Origin: Circinella minor
Lineage: Eukaryota > Mucoromycota > Mucoromycetes > Mucorales > Lichtheimiaceae
Direction: 5' to 3'
NCBI GenBank assembly: GCA_016758965.1
Contig: JAEPRB010000296.1
Coordinates: forward strand, 1-44,768
Length of the DNA: 44,768 nucleotides
Below the pieces are notes generated by a model. That model was given only the letters and a program-made list of their open reading frames with translations. It made no database searches and was not told where the DNA came from. Position 1 is the first letter of the stretch. Each line of letters opens with the position of its first letter. Positions 10,333 through 20,756 of this stretch are shown here, one piece after another. Both the position numbers and the translations under genes were made by a program.

Positions 10333-11904
10333 TTATGCATCTTCTGGTTTTTTGTTATTAACGAAATGTGTATCAGTTTTCATCCACTAAAAATAAAATA
10401 AAAAATAAAATCAGATAAAAAAAAAATTGTTATTTATTTTTCAATCTTTCCCTCCCCCCCCCCAAATAAGACATACACAGACTGTCAAACATGGGGTCAT
10501 ATGTTTCATCCTTCCCCCCCCCAACCCTCAACCCCTTTACTCTCTTTATATATACATGTGTGTGTATCAGAAAAATTTTAATTACCTTATAAACACTTGA
10601 AAAATCTAAAGTATTATAATCATGCATTGTTGATAAATCACTATAGATTTGTGCAGCTGTTGTTCCCAAGATAGGAGTCGTACCAGAATCAAAAGCAGCT
10701 TTCATTGCTAATCTTAAATCTTTTGCCATTAATTTATTGGCAAATCCACCTGCATAATCTCGGTTAGCTGGAGCTGTAGGAATAACACCTGGATGTGGAT
10801 TATTGGTATCTGAACTCCAACAACGTCCAGTAGAAGTATTCATAATAGATCCCAATAATTTAGGATCCATACCAAGACGACCTGCTAATAATAATGCTTC
10901 AGATACACCAATCATAGAAACAGCTAATAACATATTGTTACATAATTTAGCTACTTGTCCCGTTCCATTGGATCCACAAAGAATTGAATTACGTCCCATC
11001 AAAGCTAAAGTGGGTTTGATTTTTTCAAAATCTGCTTCAGATGGGGCACCCACCATAAATGTCAATGTACCATTTTCAGCTCCCACAGCACCTATATAAA
11101 AAAAAAAAAAAAAAAAAAGTGATTGTTAAATTTATAGTATGATTATTTCAAACGATAATAAAAATGAAATAATAATTTACCTCCACTCACAGGAGCATCG
11201 AAAGGTGTCGCTTTTCTTTCAATCACCTGTTTAGCAATGGATCGGGCTGATTCAGCATCAATAGTACTCGAATCAATTAACAAACTATCCTGATCAATAG
11301 CATCTATTAAAGAAGCATAAACAGATTGTACATGAGAAGCTTCAGGAAGCATAGTGATCACAGTACTAGCTTTATCGGCTAATTCGGCTGGATTTTCTGC
11401 AGCTTTTGCTTTTGGATATTGATCAACAAATTTTTCCACGGCTGCTTTATTTACATCATATACCAAAAGATCCCCTTGAGTTTTGGCTGCAAGATTTTTT
11501 GCCATACCATGACCCTAATTTTTATAAAACCTCATTTAGTATACACACTTTTTTTTTTTTACTTTTTTTTTCTTTGTTGATATACTTACCATTTGACCTA
11601 ATCCAATGATACCAATAGCTTCTTTTTTACCATGAACCTACAACAAATATATATATATTTTTTTTAGATTAATTCTTTGTTTTTGTTTTCTTATAAAAAT
11701 AATATTATAAAATATCCACTTTACTATTTTATATATAAAAAAAAGAAAAATGAGTGAGTCAGAAGAAAATATATATATATTGAATTAAGAAATTAGAGAA
11801 ATAGTTATCGGGGATTTACCTGTTGAATAAAATCTTAAAGTAGAAGAGATATTTAATCTCGAAGCACAAAGAACATTATTTCCAATAGATGATAAATAAA
11901 CCAT
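10333..11904 (-). CDS. 3-hydroxyisobutyrate dehydrogenase, mitochondrial
   Basis: Exons on the minus strand: 11904-11820, 11637-11590, 11514-11181, 11091-10586 and 10386-10333. The product has a basic, Ser/Arg-rich N-terminus (MVYLSSIGNNVLCASRLN) typical of a mitochondrial presequence. It then shows the NAD-binding turn IGIIGLGQMGHGMAKNL, substrate-site motif DAPVSGGAVGAENGTLTFMV, and the catalytic-lysine segment GTGQVAKLCNNMLLAVSMIG. The segment NTSTGRCWSSDTNNPHPGV is also highly characteristic. The enzyme oxidises 3-hydroxyisobutyrate to methylmalonate semialdehyde in valine breakdown. Exons 2-5 join perfectly in phase. Exon 1 to exon 2 does not: the canonical GT and AG choices leave one nucleotide too many and would bring an immediate stop, so the true splice or first exon is uncertain. 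Identity is secure; the N-terminal model is not. Confidence 0.9.
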
Positions 11905-12430
11905 TATTAAAACTATAAAGTAAATAAAAAAAGTTGTTAAAGAAAAAGAAAAAAAAAAAAAAAGTATAGACAAAAAAAGACTATAAAAAAAGAAAAAGAT
12001 TATGCAGGTTGTTCCCACGGTACCTTTTTTTTTTCAATTATGGGGGTTTCTCTTTGATTTTTTGATTTGAGGTTCCGCATGTATTTCCACACTTCATGCT
12101 AAAAGTTAATATATATATATATATATATGGAAATTGAATGACGCCATTATAATAATAATAAAAGAGAGAGAGACTTGTATTAGAACTGATTGGATGTACC
12201 TGACTGAAAATAAAAACCGTAGATTGAATCAATCATATTATGAATCAAGTCATGTTCTTTCATATCCTAGTGCAAAGAAGCTTTGTCAGGAAATTCTTCG
12301 ACACTAAGCTCTTTATTTTTCACTTAATCAAAAACCACTAGCACATTTTGTAATGCTCTCAAAACACACTATTCAAAAGACTCCATATCAAACATCTTGG
12401 ATTTTGGTAAATAGGTCTTTCATAATTTTA
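11905..12430. other. Spacer upstream of the dehydrogenase
   Basis: AT-rich DNA with (AT)n at 12110-12128 and no supported gene. It contains the promoter of the minus-strand dehydrogenase and the 3' flank of the next minus-strand gene. Confidence 0.5.
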
Positions 12431-13267
12431 TTATTCCGACTGAAGCCAGCTCGTATCAGTTTCTATGAAAAAAAAAATAATCAATTAATAAAGTACTTTT
12501 AAAACAAAAAGCAATGCCGATTATGATTACCTTTTGCATTCCCTTTAATTTTGCCAAGAATTGTAAAATCATCAAGAAAATTGTTAAATATTTTGTTTAA
12601 AATATCCTTTTTCATAGTTTTTGTGTTTGTGTTTGTGATAATAATAGAACGTGGGTGAGAGCACTCTATAAAAGAAATATAATAATAAGATAATGTACAA
12701 ATTACCATAGCACCATAGCACCAAACAATATACATAAAAAAAAAAAAGAAAGAAAGAATGTTTGATTCAAATGTCAATACGTGCTTTTTTTTTCCTTCTT
12801 GGGCAACAGCTTTTTTTATATTTGTGGAATTCGATGGCTAATCTTCTGTTTTCGTGTACTCCACCCTCTGGTTCCAATCCGATGTCAATTCTTTTGGTCC
12901 TACTGAATGCAAGATATTCATTTTCTAAAAAAACACATCGTGTCAACATGTCAGTACACATAAAAATGAAAACCTTTATTAAAAAAACACGTGTTACCTC
13001 TTCTTCTCTACGTGTATCCATATTGGATTCGATTTCTTCAACGGTTGGATGGTAGTTATCATCATCTACTACTCTCATTATATGGTCGGAAGACGACTCT
13101 TGTTCTTGTTTTTGTGTAGTATCTGTCGCGTGTTTATCTTGTTCAGTACCCACGGTATCGTTTGAAGTGGTTTTCTTTTTTCGTTTTGACTGACTAGAGC
13201 TTGCTGCGGCTATATATCTTCTTCCCATTCCCCTGTCTTCTTCTTCATGCCGCTTTGCTCTTTCCAT
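12431..13267 (-). CDS. Unrecognised 195-residue hydrophilic protein
   Basis: A four-exon minus-strand model: 13267-12991, 12924-12781, 12665-12531 and 12462-12431. It joins in frame and ends at TAA. The first intron has a TACTGACAT branch site and a TTTTTTTAG acceptor. Its reading frame requires the donor ACAC|GTGTTT rather than the nearby GAG|GTAACA, which would lead to a stop. The protein begins MERAKRHEEEDRG and contains a basic patch (SQSKRKKK) and a Gln/Ser/Thr-rich linker. A conserved-looking core follows: HPTVEEIESNMDTRREEE, FSRTKRIDIGLEPEGG, and VHENRRLAIEFHKYKKSCC with RRKKK after it. The basic patches suggest a nuclear protein. I do not recognise the family. Confidence 0.55.
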
Positions 13268-13542
13268 GGTAACATTTATGACGGATTTATTCTATAATAT
13301 AAATAGCATTTTGAATTGGATTAGAAACCTGTTAGTTGCTAATACCATTCTACGAGTTTTAATCCTTAAATTTTCAATATCGATAACTAGCAATTGCATA
13401 ATCATTCATGTTTTTCTACATAAACAAAAACAAATAAATAATCAATATCAAAAATTCAAATATTTTGTATAAACCAATAAATAAATAAAAGTGGGGTACC
13501 TTCAAAAAAAAAAAGTATTGTTTAGAGAACTTTGGTATATTT
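13268..13542. other. Short AT-rich spacer
   Basis: Promoter side of the preceding minus-strand gene; no other structure is seen. Confidence 0.4.
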
Positions 13543-14346
13543 TTATACAAACATGACGTCTGACTTTACTTCCAAGGAAGTTCCATGGGGATAATCAAGC
13601 TCGCTCAAAATTTTGTAGTTGTCTTTTACAAACTTAGACAACCACAAAGACTTTGATCCTGCATTGATTTTATTATTAACATATTGTTCGAACATCGTGA
13701 GAGTATGATCTGGTAGAAAGAAAGAAAAGTTTAATGACACTGGCGTGTAGCTAACAAAGAGCTGAGATTTATTGGGAGCGATGCCCGCAGGAATATCGGA
13801 GAACAAAAGATGAACAATACAAAGAGCTATGAACTGCGCTACTTATTTACAGTTATGTAATACTGTACCAGATGATAATACTCCTTCCATAGGAGTACCA
13901 GTTATTAAGTTTGGGTTACCTAAGACAGCAGCAATTTTTTTTTTGTCAATACGTATGAAAACTAGAAGATCAGCAGGAATCAGAGCTTGAACTAGGGGAT
14001 GTGATTGTGCGGGTTGTAAAGGTGGTAGATTTCGGAGCCAGGCCGATATTTTCTGGTTCCGGACCCGATCCTAAATGGAATCTCTTGATATCCTTGGAAG
14101 ATTTGTTGTTGTTTGGGACATGAAGAACTGGTTTTGTTGATTTATCTTCAGCTTCTATTGGATCAGTGAATCTTTTACAATTTCGGCAAAGATAAAAAGA
14201 TGATTAACAAGACCAGCAGAATTTTTCAGGGGCGTATGGTCATTTATATTATCCCAGGTTTGGTCAAACGTTTCTACGTACCAGTTAAAAATAATCAATT
14301 TTATAAATGACAGATTTTCTTCATCTACACCCTTACACATACACAT
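13543..14346 (-). pseudogene. Decayed gene with frameshifts, unrecognised family
   Basis: Reading the minus strand from 14346 to 13543 gives protein-like stretches in changing frames. A first block begins MCMCKGVDEENLSFIK and ends at DSLIQ-stop. A +1 frame then continues with TDPIEAEDKSTKPVLHVPN and a Ser-rich linker ending in a stop. Another frame gives LVQALIPADLLVFIRIDKKK with TGTPMEGVLSSGTVLHNCK-stop. Finally comes FSDIPAGIAPNKSQLFVSYT with SLNFSFFLPDHTLTMFEQYV. The stretches follow each other without gaps, so this is most simply one gene broken by at least three frame changes or stops. Base composition is richer in G and C than the flanks. I do not know the family. Confidence 0.5.
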
Positions 14347-15217
14347 AATGATATATTTGTATAATGAAAAGAATTTATCAGATCCATCTCCAGTGGGTTT
14401 TTACTTTATTGCTATACCAATAGATGCACTCGATCTATTTTTTTTTATCTTTCTGATACGTAGACCAAACGTTTATTATCACCCATACACATAAAAAAAG
14501 AAAAAGTGCAATACGACTAGAAAAAATTGATCTTTGTTTTATTACTGAAAAAAAAAAGTTATTAAAAACAACTACGTTGTAAATAAGTGATCATGGCTGC
14601 ATTATAATATATTAACAAAAGTAGAAACGGGACGATGCTACTGCGCATTCCTGTCAACATTTATTGTTCCTAAATAGAAAAAGAGGATGACTTCATGGGC
14701 TACAAAATGAATAGGGTACTTTGGTAACTTGTAGCCCATCTCGTCCAATTTTTTGTATCCCACCTCGTCTAATTTTTTGTAGCCTATTTCATCAACCCTT
14801 GTTCTTTAAATAAATAAAAGCACCAAGATAATGAATTTCGTTGTTACTACGTTTTTACATTATATTATGGTAAAATTACTTTGTGTTATACCTCTTCCGA
14901 TTTTGACGACACTTTTTAGACAACTTTTCAATTTCTAGAAAAAAAAACTTTCCATTTTATTTTTTATACTTCTTGTAATGCTGAGTAGTTTCTGTTTAGT
15001 ATTTTTACCATATTATAATCATCATTGCCAAAGCACGCAGCAATTTATATGCATTAAGAACAAAAGACACAGTACTTTTATCGTCATCTATCATACCTGT
15101 AATACCATTCATAAAACACATACGTACGTATTTTAGCATGAAGAAATAATAAATTGATATCTTAAAAGCTTTATTATTTTTCTTAATTTCAATTACAAAG
15201 ATTATCATGGTACAAAC
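14347..15217. other. Noncoding stretch with a 24-bp tandem repeat
   Basis: AT-rich DNA. Only the short repeat at 14730-14800 (listed separately) stands out. The 93-codon minus-strand frame at 15005-15286 has no recognisable content. Confidence 0.4.
14730..14800 (-). repeat. 24-bp tandem repeat, three units, encodes an octapeptide on the minus strand
   Basis: Units start at 14730 (TGTAGCCCATCTCGTCCAAT), 14754 (TGTATCCCACCTCGTCTAAT) and 14778 (TGTAGCCTATTTCATCAACC), with a period of exactly 24 bp. On the minus strand an open frame from about 14811 to 14643 reads VDEIGYKKLDEVGYKKLDEM followed by GYKLPKYP, an eight-residue repeat of the form GYKKLDE(V/M/I). The frame lacks an initiator and may be an exon remnant. 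Confidence 0.6.
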
Positions 15218-15373
15218 ATGAACAAAACTGACTATGAGACTTTGAACGAAGCATATGACGATGTTCAAAATTCTATACGCCAACAAGTATTTACTATTAT
15301 ATCAAACGTCTCAGCAACCAGTGCTCTTGTACTTTTGACTGTTTTCATACAGGACCACCGCAAAATTATATAA
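15218..15373 (+). CDS. Possible 51-residue small protein or exon remnant
   Basis: An ATG-to-TAA frame of 52 codons. It reads MNKTDYETLNEAYDDVQNSI, continues RQQVFTIISNVSATSALVLL and ends TVFIQDHRKII. Codon use and the hydrophilic-then-hydrophobic layout look protein-like, unlike the homopolymer frames around it. One membrane-spanning segment is possible at about residues 24-43. There is no recognised family and no support beyond composition; it may be a leftover exon. Confidence 0.25.
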   Translation: MNKTDYETLNEAYDDVQNSIRQQVFTIISNVSATSALVLLTVFIQDHRKII

Positions 15374-15608
15374 AAATAATAAATATGGAAAGAAAGACAT
15401 TGTCATTTGAAGAGTTAGATAGATCCATTTTTAATCAGTTAAGCAAAACAATCTTTGAGCAATAATAAACAATCTACATATAGTACGTATTTTTTTTAAA
15501 ACTTGGAAGTTTTATTATTTTTTGCTATTAAACTAATTCTATAAATTAAAAAAACTTTTTAGCAATTATTTAAAGCGAAAAGGAAAATATGAATTATGTA
15601 TACGCAAT

Positions 15609-15646
<38 letters not shown>

Positions 15647-15731
15647 TTAAAATTTGTTTTCTTTATTTATCAGAGAAGCATATATAACATTGATCTTTAT
15701 CCTTTATTAAACTAAATATTTTTACTTTTTA

Positions 15732-17012
15732 GGGTGTATTTCACCAATAACCGCCCAAAATCAAAAATTGTTTCAATTTTGTCTTTTTAAATACCGCTTC
15801 CATATATAGTAAGCAAAATGTTTAGCGTGTAATTCGAAATAGAGGGGAAAAGGTGACAGAAGTAAAAATGAATGCCAATATGGCAATATAAAGCATATTC
15901 GCATAAAGAGAACTTTTCTACTAAATCAAAAGCATCATCAATGAAAAAATTTTGGGAATAAGCATCAATAAAATGCCAAGCTTTGCCAAAAAATCAACAA
16001 ATTGTAGTTGGCGTCTTATTAATAGGCGATATAAAGTCCAAGAAGCCTGGTAAATTTTCTTTGAGAACTTGGAATGAGCAACCACATTTCACTCATGCTA
16101 TACATTTTACTGCACCCCAGTTCCTTTCAATCTAGTTACACTCACAGTGGAATTTAGGGTATAATTCAAATGTATACTGTGTAGTATCCTCTATAGTTTT
16201 ACAAAGTGCTATCTTCTGCTCACAGATATCAGGTTGAGAAGCAAGAAGATATTTTGTGCAGCACTTGTTATCATTTGTTGCATCTCCTGTTCTTATTGGT
16301 TATCTTTAAGGATTGGCAAGAAAAAAGTATTGATTTTTTTTCGCCTTTGGCTGTTTTTTCGCTCTCGTTATATTTTTGCCAAATTGTAGTATAAGAGTCT
16401 TTATTATATACACTACAAATTGAACTGCCAATTTCCCCTTTCCAAAGTACTATACCAAAGTAGAGGAAACTACAGAGTTCTGTTAATAAGCGCAACTGTC
16501 AATTCTAAATCATCCTAGTCATTGATTGCTTCATCTAAGTCATCATTTTTTGACTTCTACTTGGGAATCTGTGATATTGCTATGGGATTCAGAATCAAAA
16601 TGAACAATATCTTTTTACTGTCATTTTTTTTTGCAGCTTGTTTACATTCACTTAAATTAGGCATAAGGAGAAGATATAGATCGTATTATTAGGTCTTAGA
16701 GATGACTAGTAACCATTTGCTTCAGCATCAACGTAATTCCGCCGAAAGGTTTGTGTAACATGACGGAGCTACATTAATCAGATTGTTTCAATATTATCCC
16801 TCCTCTGCTAAAATCCAGTTTTACCAACCAACTTTGACAACTTTCAGCATCGAGACAACTTTTTTTTTTTTAGAAGTTAATCCATAATAAATGTTTTAAA
16901 TATGCATAAAATTATATGTTATTGATTAAAAAGATGAAAAAATTATTTTGCATGTCTCTGAAAATCTTTAAAGTTGGGCCAAGTTTTGGGCGGTTATTGG
17001 TGAAATACACCC
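15732..17012 (-). mobile_element. Dead DDE transposon with 30-bp inverted repeats and TA duplication
   Basis: The ends 15731-15760 and 16984-17013 are perfect 30-bp inverted repeats (outer part GGGTGTATTTCACCAATAAC), flanked by TA at 15730-15731 and 17013-17014. The element is therefore about 1.28 kb. On the minus strand around 16272-16100 it encodes clear relatives of the transposase at 2559-4655: CCTKYLLASQPDICEQKIAL, then YTFELYPKFHCECN, a stop in place of the expected Trp, and IERNWGAVK. The matching segments of the intact protein are CCARHFLGSRPDFCNQKSAL and FELYPKYHCECNWIEMYWGG. The rest of the transposase is decayed or deleted. This is a non-autonomous relic of the same transposase family. 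Confidence 0.88.
16100..16272 (-). pseudogene. Transposase C-terminal remnant
   Basis: About 57 codons align with residues near 565-620 of the intact transposase at 2559-4655, keeping the Cys pair (KCC), QPD, ELYPKFHCECN and the catalytic-glutamate segment IERNWG. The Trp codon before IE has become TAG. A second stop follows shortly after the GAVK motif. The frame upstream (higher coordinates) is too decayed to follow. Confidence 0.8.
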
Positions 17013-17013
17013 T

Positions 17014-17755
17014 ATATGTAGATACGACCAAAAAAGCTAATATAATATATAGAACATATCAAGATAAAAATGGTTTCACTATGTAAAAAGTTTCTATATC
17101 GCACATCAAGAAAGAGTAATTGGACATAGGAAATTATTGTTTTGTCCATGAGGGCCAACAATAAGAAGTGAAAGTTCACAACGAGGTTACATGATCCCGT
17201 AAGCGTAGGCATAGTATGGGTATTATTCCATTGGTATATCTTAAAACTGAGTAAAAGATGCACGATCAGTTAAAAGTGGGAATCCACCAAGATAACAATA
17301 CATAAATCTACCACCACCTGTAGAAGTAATGTAGATACCGAAACCTCAATCTTTCAAAAATGCAACTGTCAGGATCCTTTTTTCCACTCCCACTTCTATT
17401 ATTAGAGCCTGTACTTCATATTTCTTTTTTTTTTTTTTACACTTTTATGTTACATTTCTCTGTATTTACATCTTTACTTAAATATATATTATTATTACTA
17501 TTTTTATTTTCATATTCTTGTTCGTGACGTTCTCATTATTACCATTTATTGTTATTATTATTTTATTTTCAAATAATAATTTATCTTACGTACCCGCACT
17601 CAGGGGATGTAAAAAATCCCCCATCTTTACTCCTCCAAATAGCAATTCACTGATGGAGAAAAATCATCGGGGTTGCTAAAACAAATGTATTTTGATTCTA
17701 AAATAGAAACGGTTATACCTCCACTGCTGGGTTGCCCTTTAATAACTGAATCAAT
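17014..17755. other. Noncoding stretch
   Basis: No gene supported. A weak inverted pair (AGTGGGA near 17273 and TCCCACT near 17387) and AT microsatellite-like DNA at 17480-17580 are all that I see. Confidence 0.4.
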
Positions 17756-18398
17756 AGACCAGAAGTAAATGCTGATGTACGTAGATGTCGAACAACAAGA
17801 ACCCAACGACCGGATGCAATGGTTTTAGAAGTTAAAGGGGTTCATTATGCAAAGTGTATCGCGTACGGTAAAGCTAAAGCAGCGAATACAGATATACATG
17901 GAAAAGGTGTTGATTTGGACGTGCGGTTAGCTGTGTTTTCAAAAAACTATATTGATGTGAATAAGCTGAATCATGTTGTTGCTTTCCATTATAGTGGGTA
18001 AGTTCGGTGTAGATTATGTTTCAGTTTTGTTTTAATTACAACATATGGAAAAAGGCATATTTTTCTAAATAAACTTATTTTCTTGCTTTAAAGGTGAAAA
18101 CATCACTTTTTATATTGAAAAATCACAAGGAGAAGGCGCTTATGTTATTGCAGAATTGGCACAAATCACGTTTCGTCAAGCCATTAGTGATGTTAAATTA
18201 TTTATCGACAATATCAGCTCATATTATACAATGTACACAGCATTTCAATCGATTCAACAGTCAATGGATATAGATTATTGGAAAAATAACCACCGTGAAA
18301 CACTAAGTACGCCGCATTATATGGAAGCAATTGATAAGACCAAATCAAATGGACGATTGGATGATAAAACTCACCAAGCTCTCTCGTACCATCAATAA
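17756..18398 (+). pseudogene. 3' fragment of a Mucoromycota-expanded uncharacterised protein family
   Basis: Two protein-like segments. About 17758-17993 reads TQRPDAMVLEVKGVHYAKCI, with a later segment LDVRLAVFSKNYIDVNKLNH. 18094-18398 reads ENITFYIEKSQGEGAYVIAE, then LAQITFRQAISDVKLFIDNI, to a stop. From memory the pattern 'D.NK.......ITFY......G.Y...E' recurs in a large uncharacterised family of Rhizopus and Mucor proteins. The best-looking donor (GG|GTAAGT at 17998) puts the second part out of frame; only the poorer donor A|GTGGGT at 17994 restores it. Upstream exons are absent and an in-frame stop lies just before 17756. I judge it a truncated relic. Confidence 0.5.
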
Positions 18399-18428
18399 AC
18401 AGTTTAAAACATCTCTCAGCAACCATTA

Positions 18429-18557
18429 CAGTCCAGGCCCGCTTTTTTCATACCTTTTGACAAAAATCCCACTTTTTACTTGATAAAATTCCGCACCCCC
18501 GCTTTTTGCACACTTCTTGGCCTAAATCCAACCTGTTCAAAAAGTGGGGTTCAACTG
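18429..18557. mobile_element. 129-bp MITE-like element with CAGT ends and TA duplication
   Basis: The left end CAGTCCAGGCCCGCTTTTTT and the right end, read inward, CAGTTGAACCCCACTTTTTG are imperfect inverted repeats sharing CAGT and CCCrCTTTTT. TA lies on both outer sides (18427-18428, 18558-18559). The interior repeats the CCCrCTTTTT / CCGCTTTTTGCAC motif. This fits a pogo/Tigger-like non-autonomous element. It begins just after the pseudogene fragment. Confidence 0.6.
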
Positions 18558-18559
18558 TA

Positions 18560-19804
18560 TATCTTCTGTCATGCTTTAACTGGACATCAATAACTATAAT
18601 TAATACACATTTCATAACAATAGTTCAGTAATTATGACAGCCAATACATATTTCGCACCAATAACTACAATAAGCGATGTATATTTTCACTTTATAGCGA
18701 TATGGTTTTATGGTCAGCACCAACAAAATGACAAGAAATCTTTTAGCAACAATTCTTTTATTATATAAATAAGAATAGCGATTAATGATATATGTAAATA
18801 GTTTTTTTTAAAGCACTTATTATAGCCTCTCTTTCATATCAATAATAAAACAGATTGTAACCATTTTCGATATTGGTTTTCCCATACGTAGCACGCCATC
18901 TATTTTTTAAAACAAATATACGTAATTTTTACATCTTGAAGAATTTTATTAAGCTTCATATCTTTTCTTCCCATAACTATATCGTTACGTTTGCTCAACG
19001 ACCCCCGTATGTAGCTCATATGAAACCATGGCAACCATAAAGTATCTAACTTTAATGTTACATAGAGGTAATGTAATAAATGCCATAGGTTTAGATAATA
19101 ATTTTACTACATTGTATACGAGTCAACAAAAAAGAGTATCTTTTTATATCACATTCTACCCTTTTCCAAAGATCTTTTTATAAAAAGTTACTTGGTGATT
19201 TGTTTTAGATGCATAACATTCATTTTCTTTTTCGAGCGGTGCAAAAAAAAAAAAAGAAGGGGGGTCCAATTAAGAAACAATGCTCTTTATAATGATCAGA
19301 TATTCAATTAAAGAACAATGCCTTTCAATGATGAAAAGAGAAATAATAGCGAATTTTTAAGAGGAAAAAAAAGTGTAAGCCCATAGATAATATTTTTGTT
19401 GCCCTGTGCGACTAACAGTTTCACGCCCTGAAAATAATGCGGGGTAACATTATTATGTAAAGGTGAAACATAGTGTTGTCTCAGCATAAAACTTAAATTA
19501 TTTTAATACTTCTCTAAGTTTACTTTTCAACTTCAATTTGCTTTTACTTGACTATATCATAAAAAAGAAAGTAAATTACTCTCTACAGAAGCATTGGTGC
19601 ATGAGGGACCATTGTTATCGGATTTCAAAAAGAAAAAAAGCATAAAAGGGGTTTATTCTGGAGCTTCCGAATTTTTTCTTTCTCTCTCTTTTTCAAGGAA
19701 CCAAGAACTCGGTAAGTACTTTTTTTTTTTTTTTTCAACAATCCATTTTTCTTCCCTCGATCCATTTTCTTGTACCCTTTTTTTCCTGTACCCTTTTTTT
19801 CTTG
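18560..19804. other. Noncoding AT-rich stretch
   Basis: No supported gene or element. Frames near 19594-19977 run through T-homopolymers and into the next transposon and are not credible. Confidence 0.45.
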
Positions 19805-19806
19805 TA

Positions 19807-20599
19807 CAGTCATCGCTCGATATAACGATACACCCCGTCAGACCAAAAGTGTATCGTTATATCGAATTATCGTTATATCGAATTCTTGACCTGAGTTATA
19901 ATGATCGGATAAAATGTCATCCATATGTACTTGGCCTTATTTGTATCTATATGTCTTGTAAAAAGACTAAACTCTAGAACTTTATATTGTCCATACTAAA
20001 AATAAGCTATAAAAATAAAACAGTTCTTTTTTTTTGTATAGTTTTCTTTATTAAATATTCCTTGTCTTATTACTTCTAAATGAATTGCGACTACATGATC
20101 ACATATAATTAATTCTGATCATCTATAAGAAAAAAAATGTGAGTATCATATTATGATAAGTATCAAAAACCGTCTACATATTATTGTTTACAAATCCATG
20201 CCAATTGACAAAGAAAAAGTTAGACAAGCATAATTGGGGAAAACAAATCTAATTTTTACAAGAAAGAAGCAGAAGCAGAATATCACTTGCTTTCTTTTTT
20301 GTGGAAAAGACGGTGCCTGAAGATAAATTTGATATTCAAATTATTAAGACTTGACAAAAATGTTTAAGAACTAAAGTTAGAACATAAAAAAATGCCCAAC
20401 AAACTAGTATTATTTCCTTTTTAAAAAAATAAAGATGTTATTTGTCCGCTCGATATAACGATATTTTTGCTAAAACCCTATCGGATATCGTTATATAAAA
20501 TTAACGATATTTCCCTGCTTAATCTGTCTTGCACTCCAAAACCCTATCGTTATATCGAAATATCGTTATATCGAATATCGTTATAGCGAGCGGTAACTG
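19807..20599. mobile_element. 793-bp non-autonomous pogo/Tigger-like element
   Basis: The left end CAGTCATCGCTCGATATAAC and the right end, read inward, CAGTTACCGCTCGCTATAAC are inverted repeats flanked by TA (19805-19806 and 20600-20601). Both ends carry several subterminal copies of the phrase TCGATATAACGAT. On the left it recurs to about 19882; on the right it occurs at 20448-20475 and 20545-20585. The interior has no transposase, so the element depends on another copy. CAGT ends with a TA target duplication are typical of the pogo/Tigger branch of Tc1/mariner. A lone end of the same family lies at 38394-38484. Confidence 0.78.
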
Positions 20600-20721
20600 T
20601 ACTCTTTTTTTTTTTTGCTCTTTTTTTTTTATTGTACTCTTTTTTTTATGCTATCTCTTTCTTTTATACCTTTTTCTTTTGATCAACTATATTCTTACTC
20701 TTCTTTTTTTTAATTACCTAG

Positions 20722-20755
20722 CAACGAACGAACGAACGAACACACGAACGAACGA
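20722..20755. repeat. (CGAA)n microsatellite
   Basis: Repeats of CGAA/ACGA interrupted once by CACA, directly upstream of the GC-rich structured island. Confidence 0.85.
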
Positions 20756-20756
20756 T

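Noticed and set aside
10803..11099. 98-codon plus-strand frame
   Set aside because: Antisense of the well-supported hydroxyisobutyrate dehydrogenase exon 4.
12762..13055. 97-codon plus-strand frame
   Set aside because: Antisense of the 195-residue minus-strand gene, whose introns and phase are coherent.
19594..19977. 127-codon plus-strand frame
   Set aside because: It crosses long T-runs and reads into the inverted repeat of the pogo-like element.
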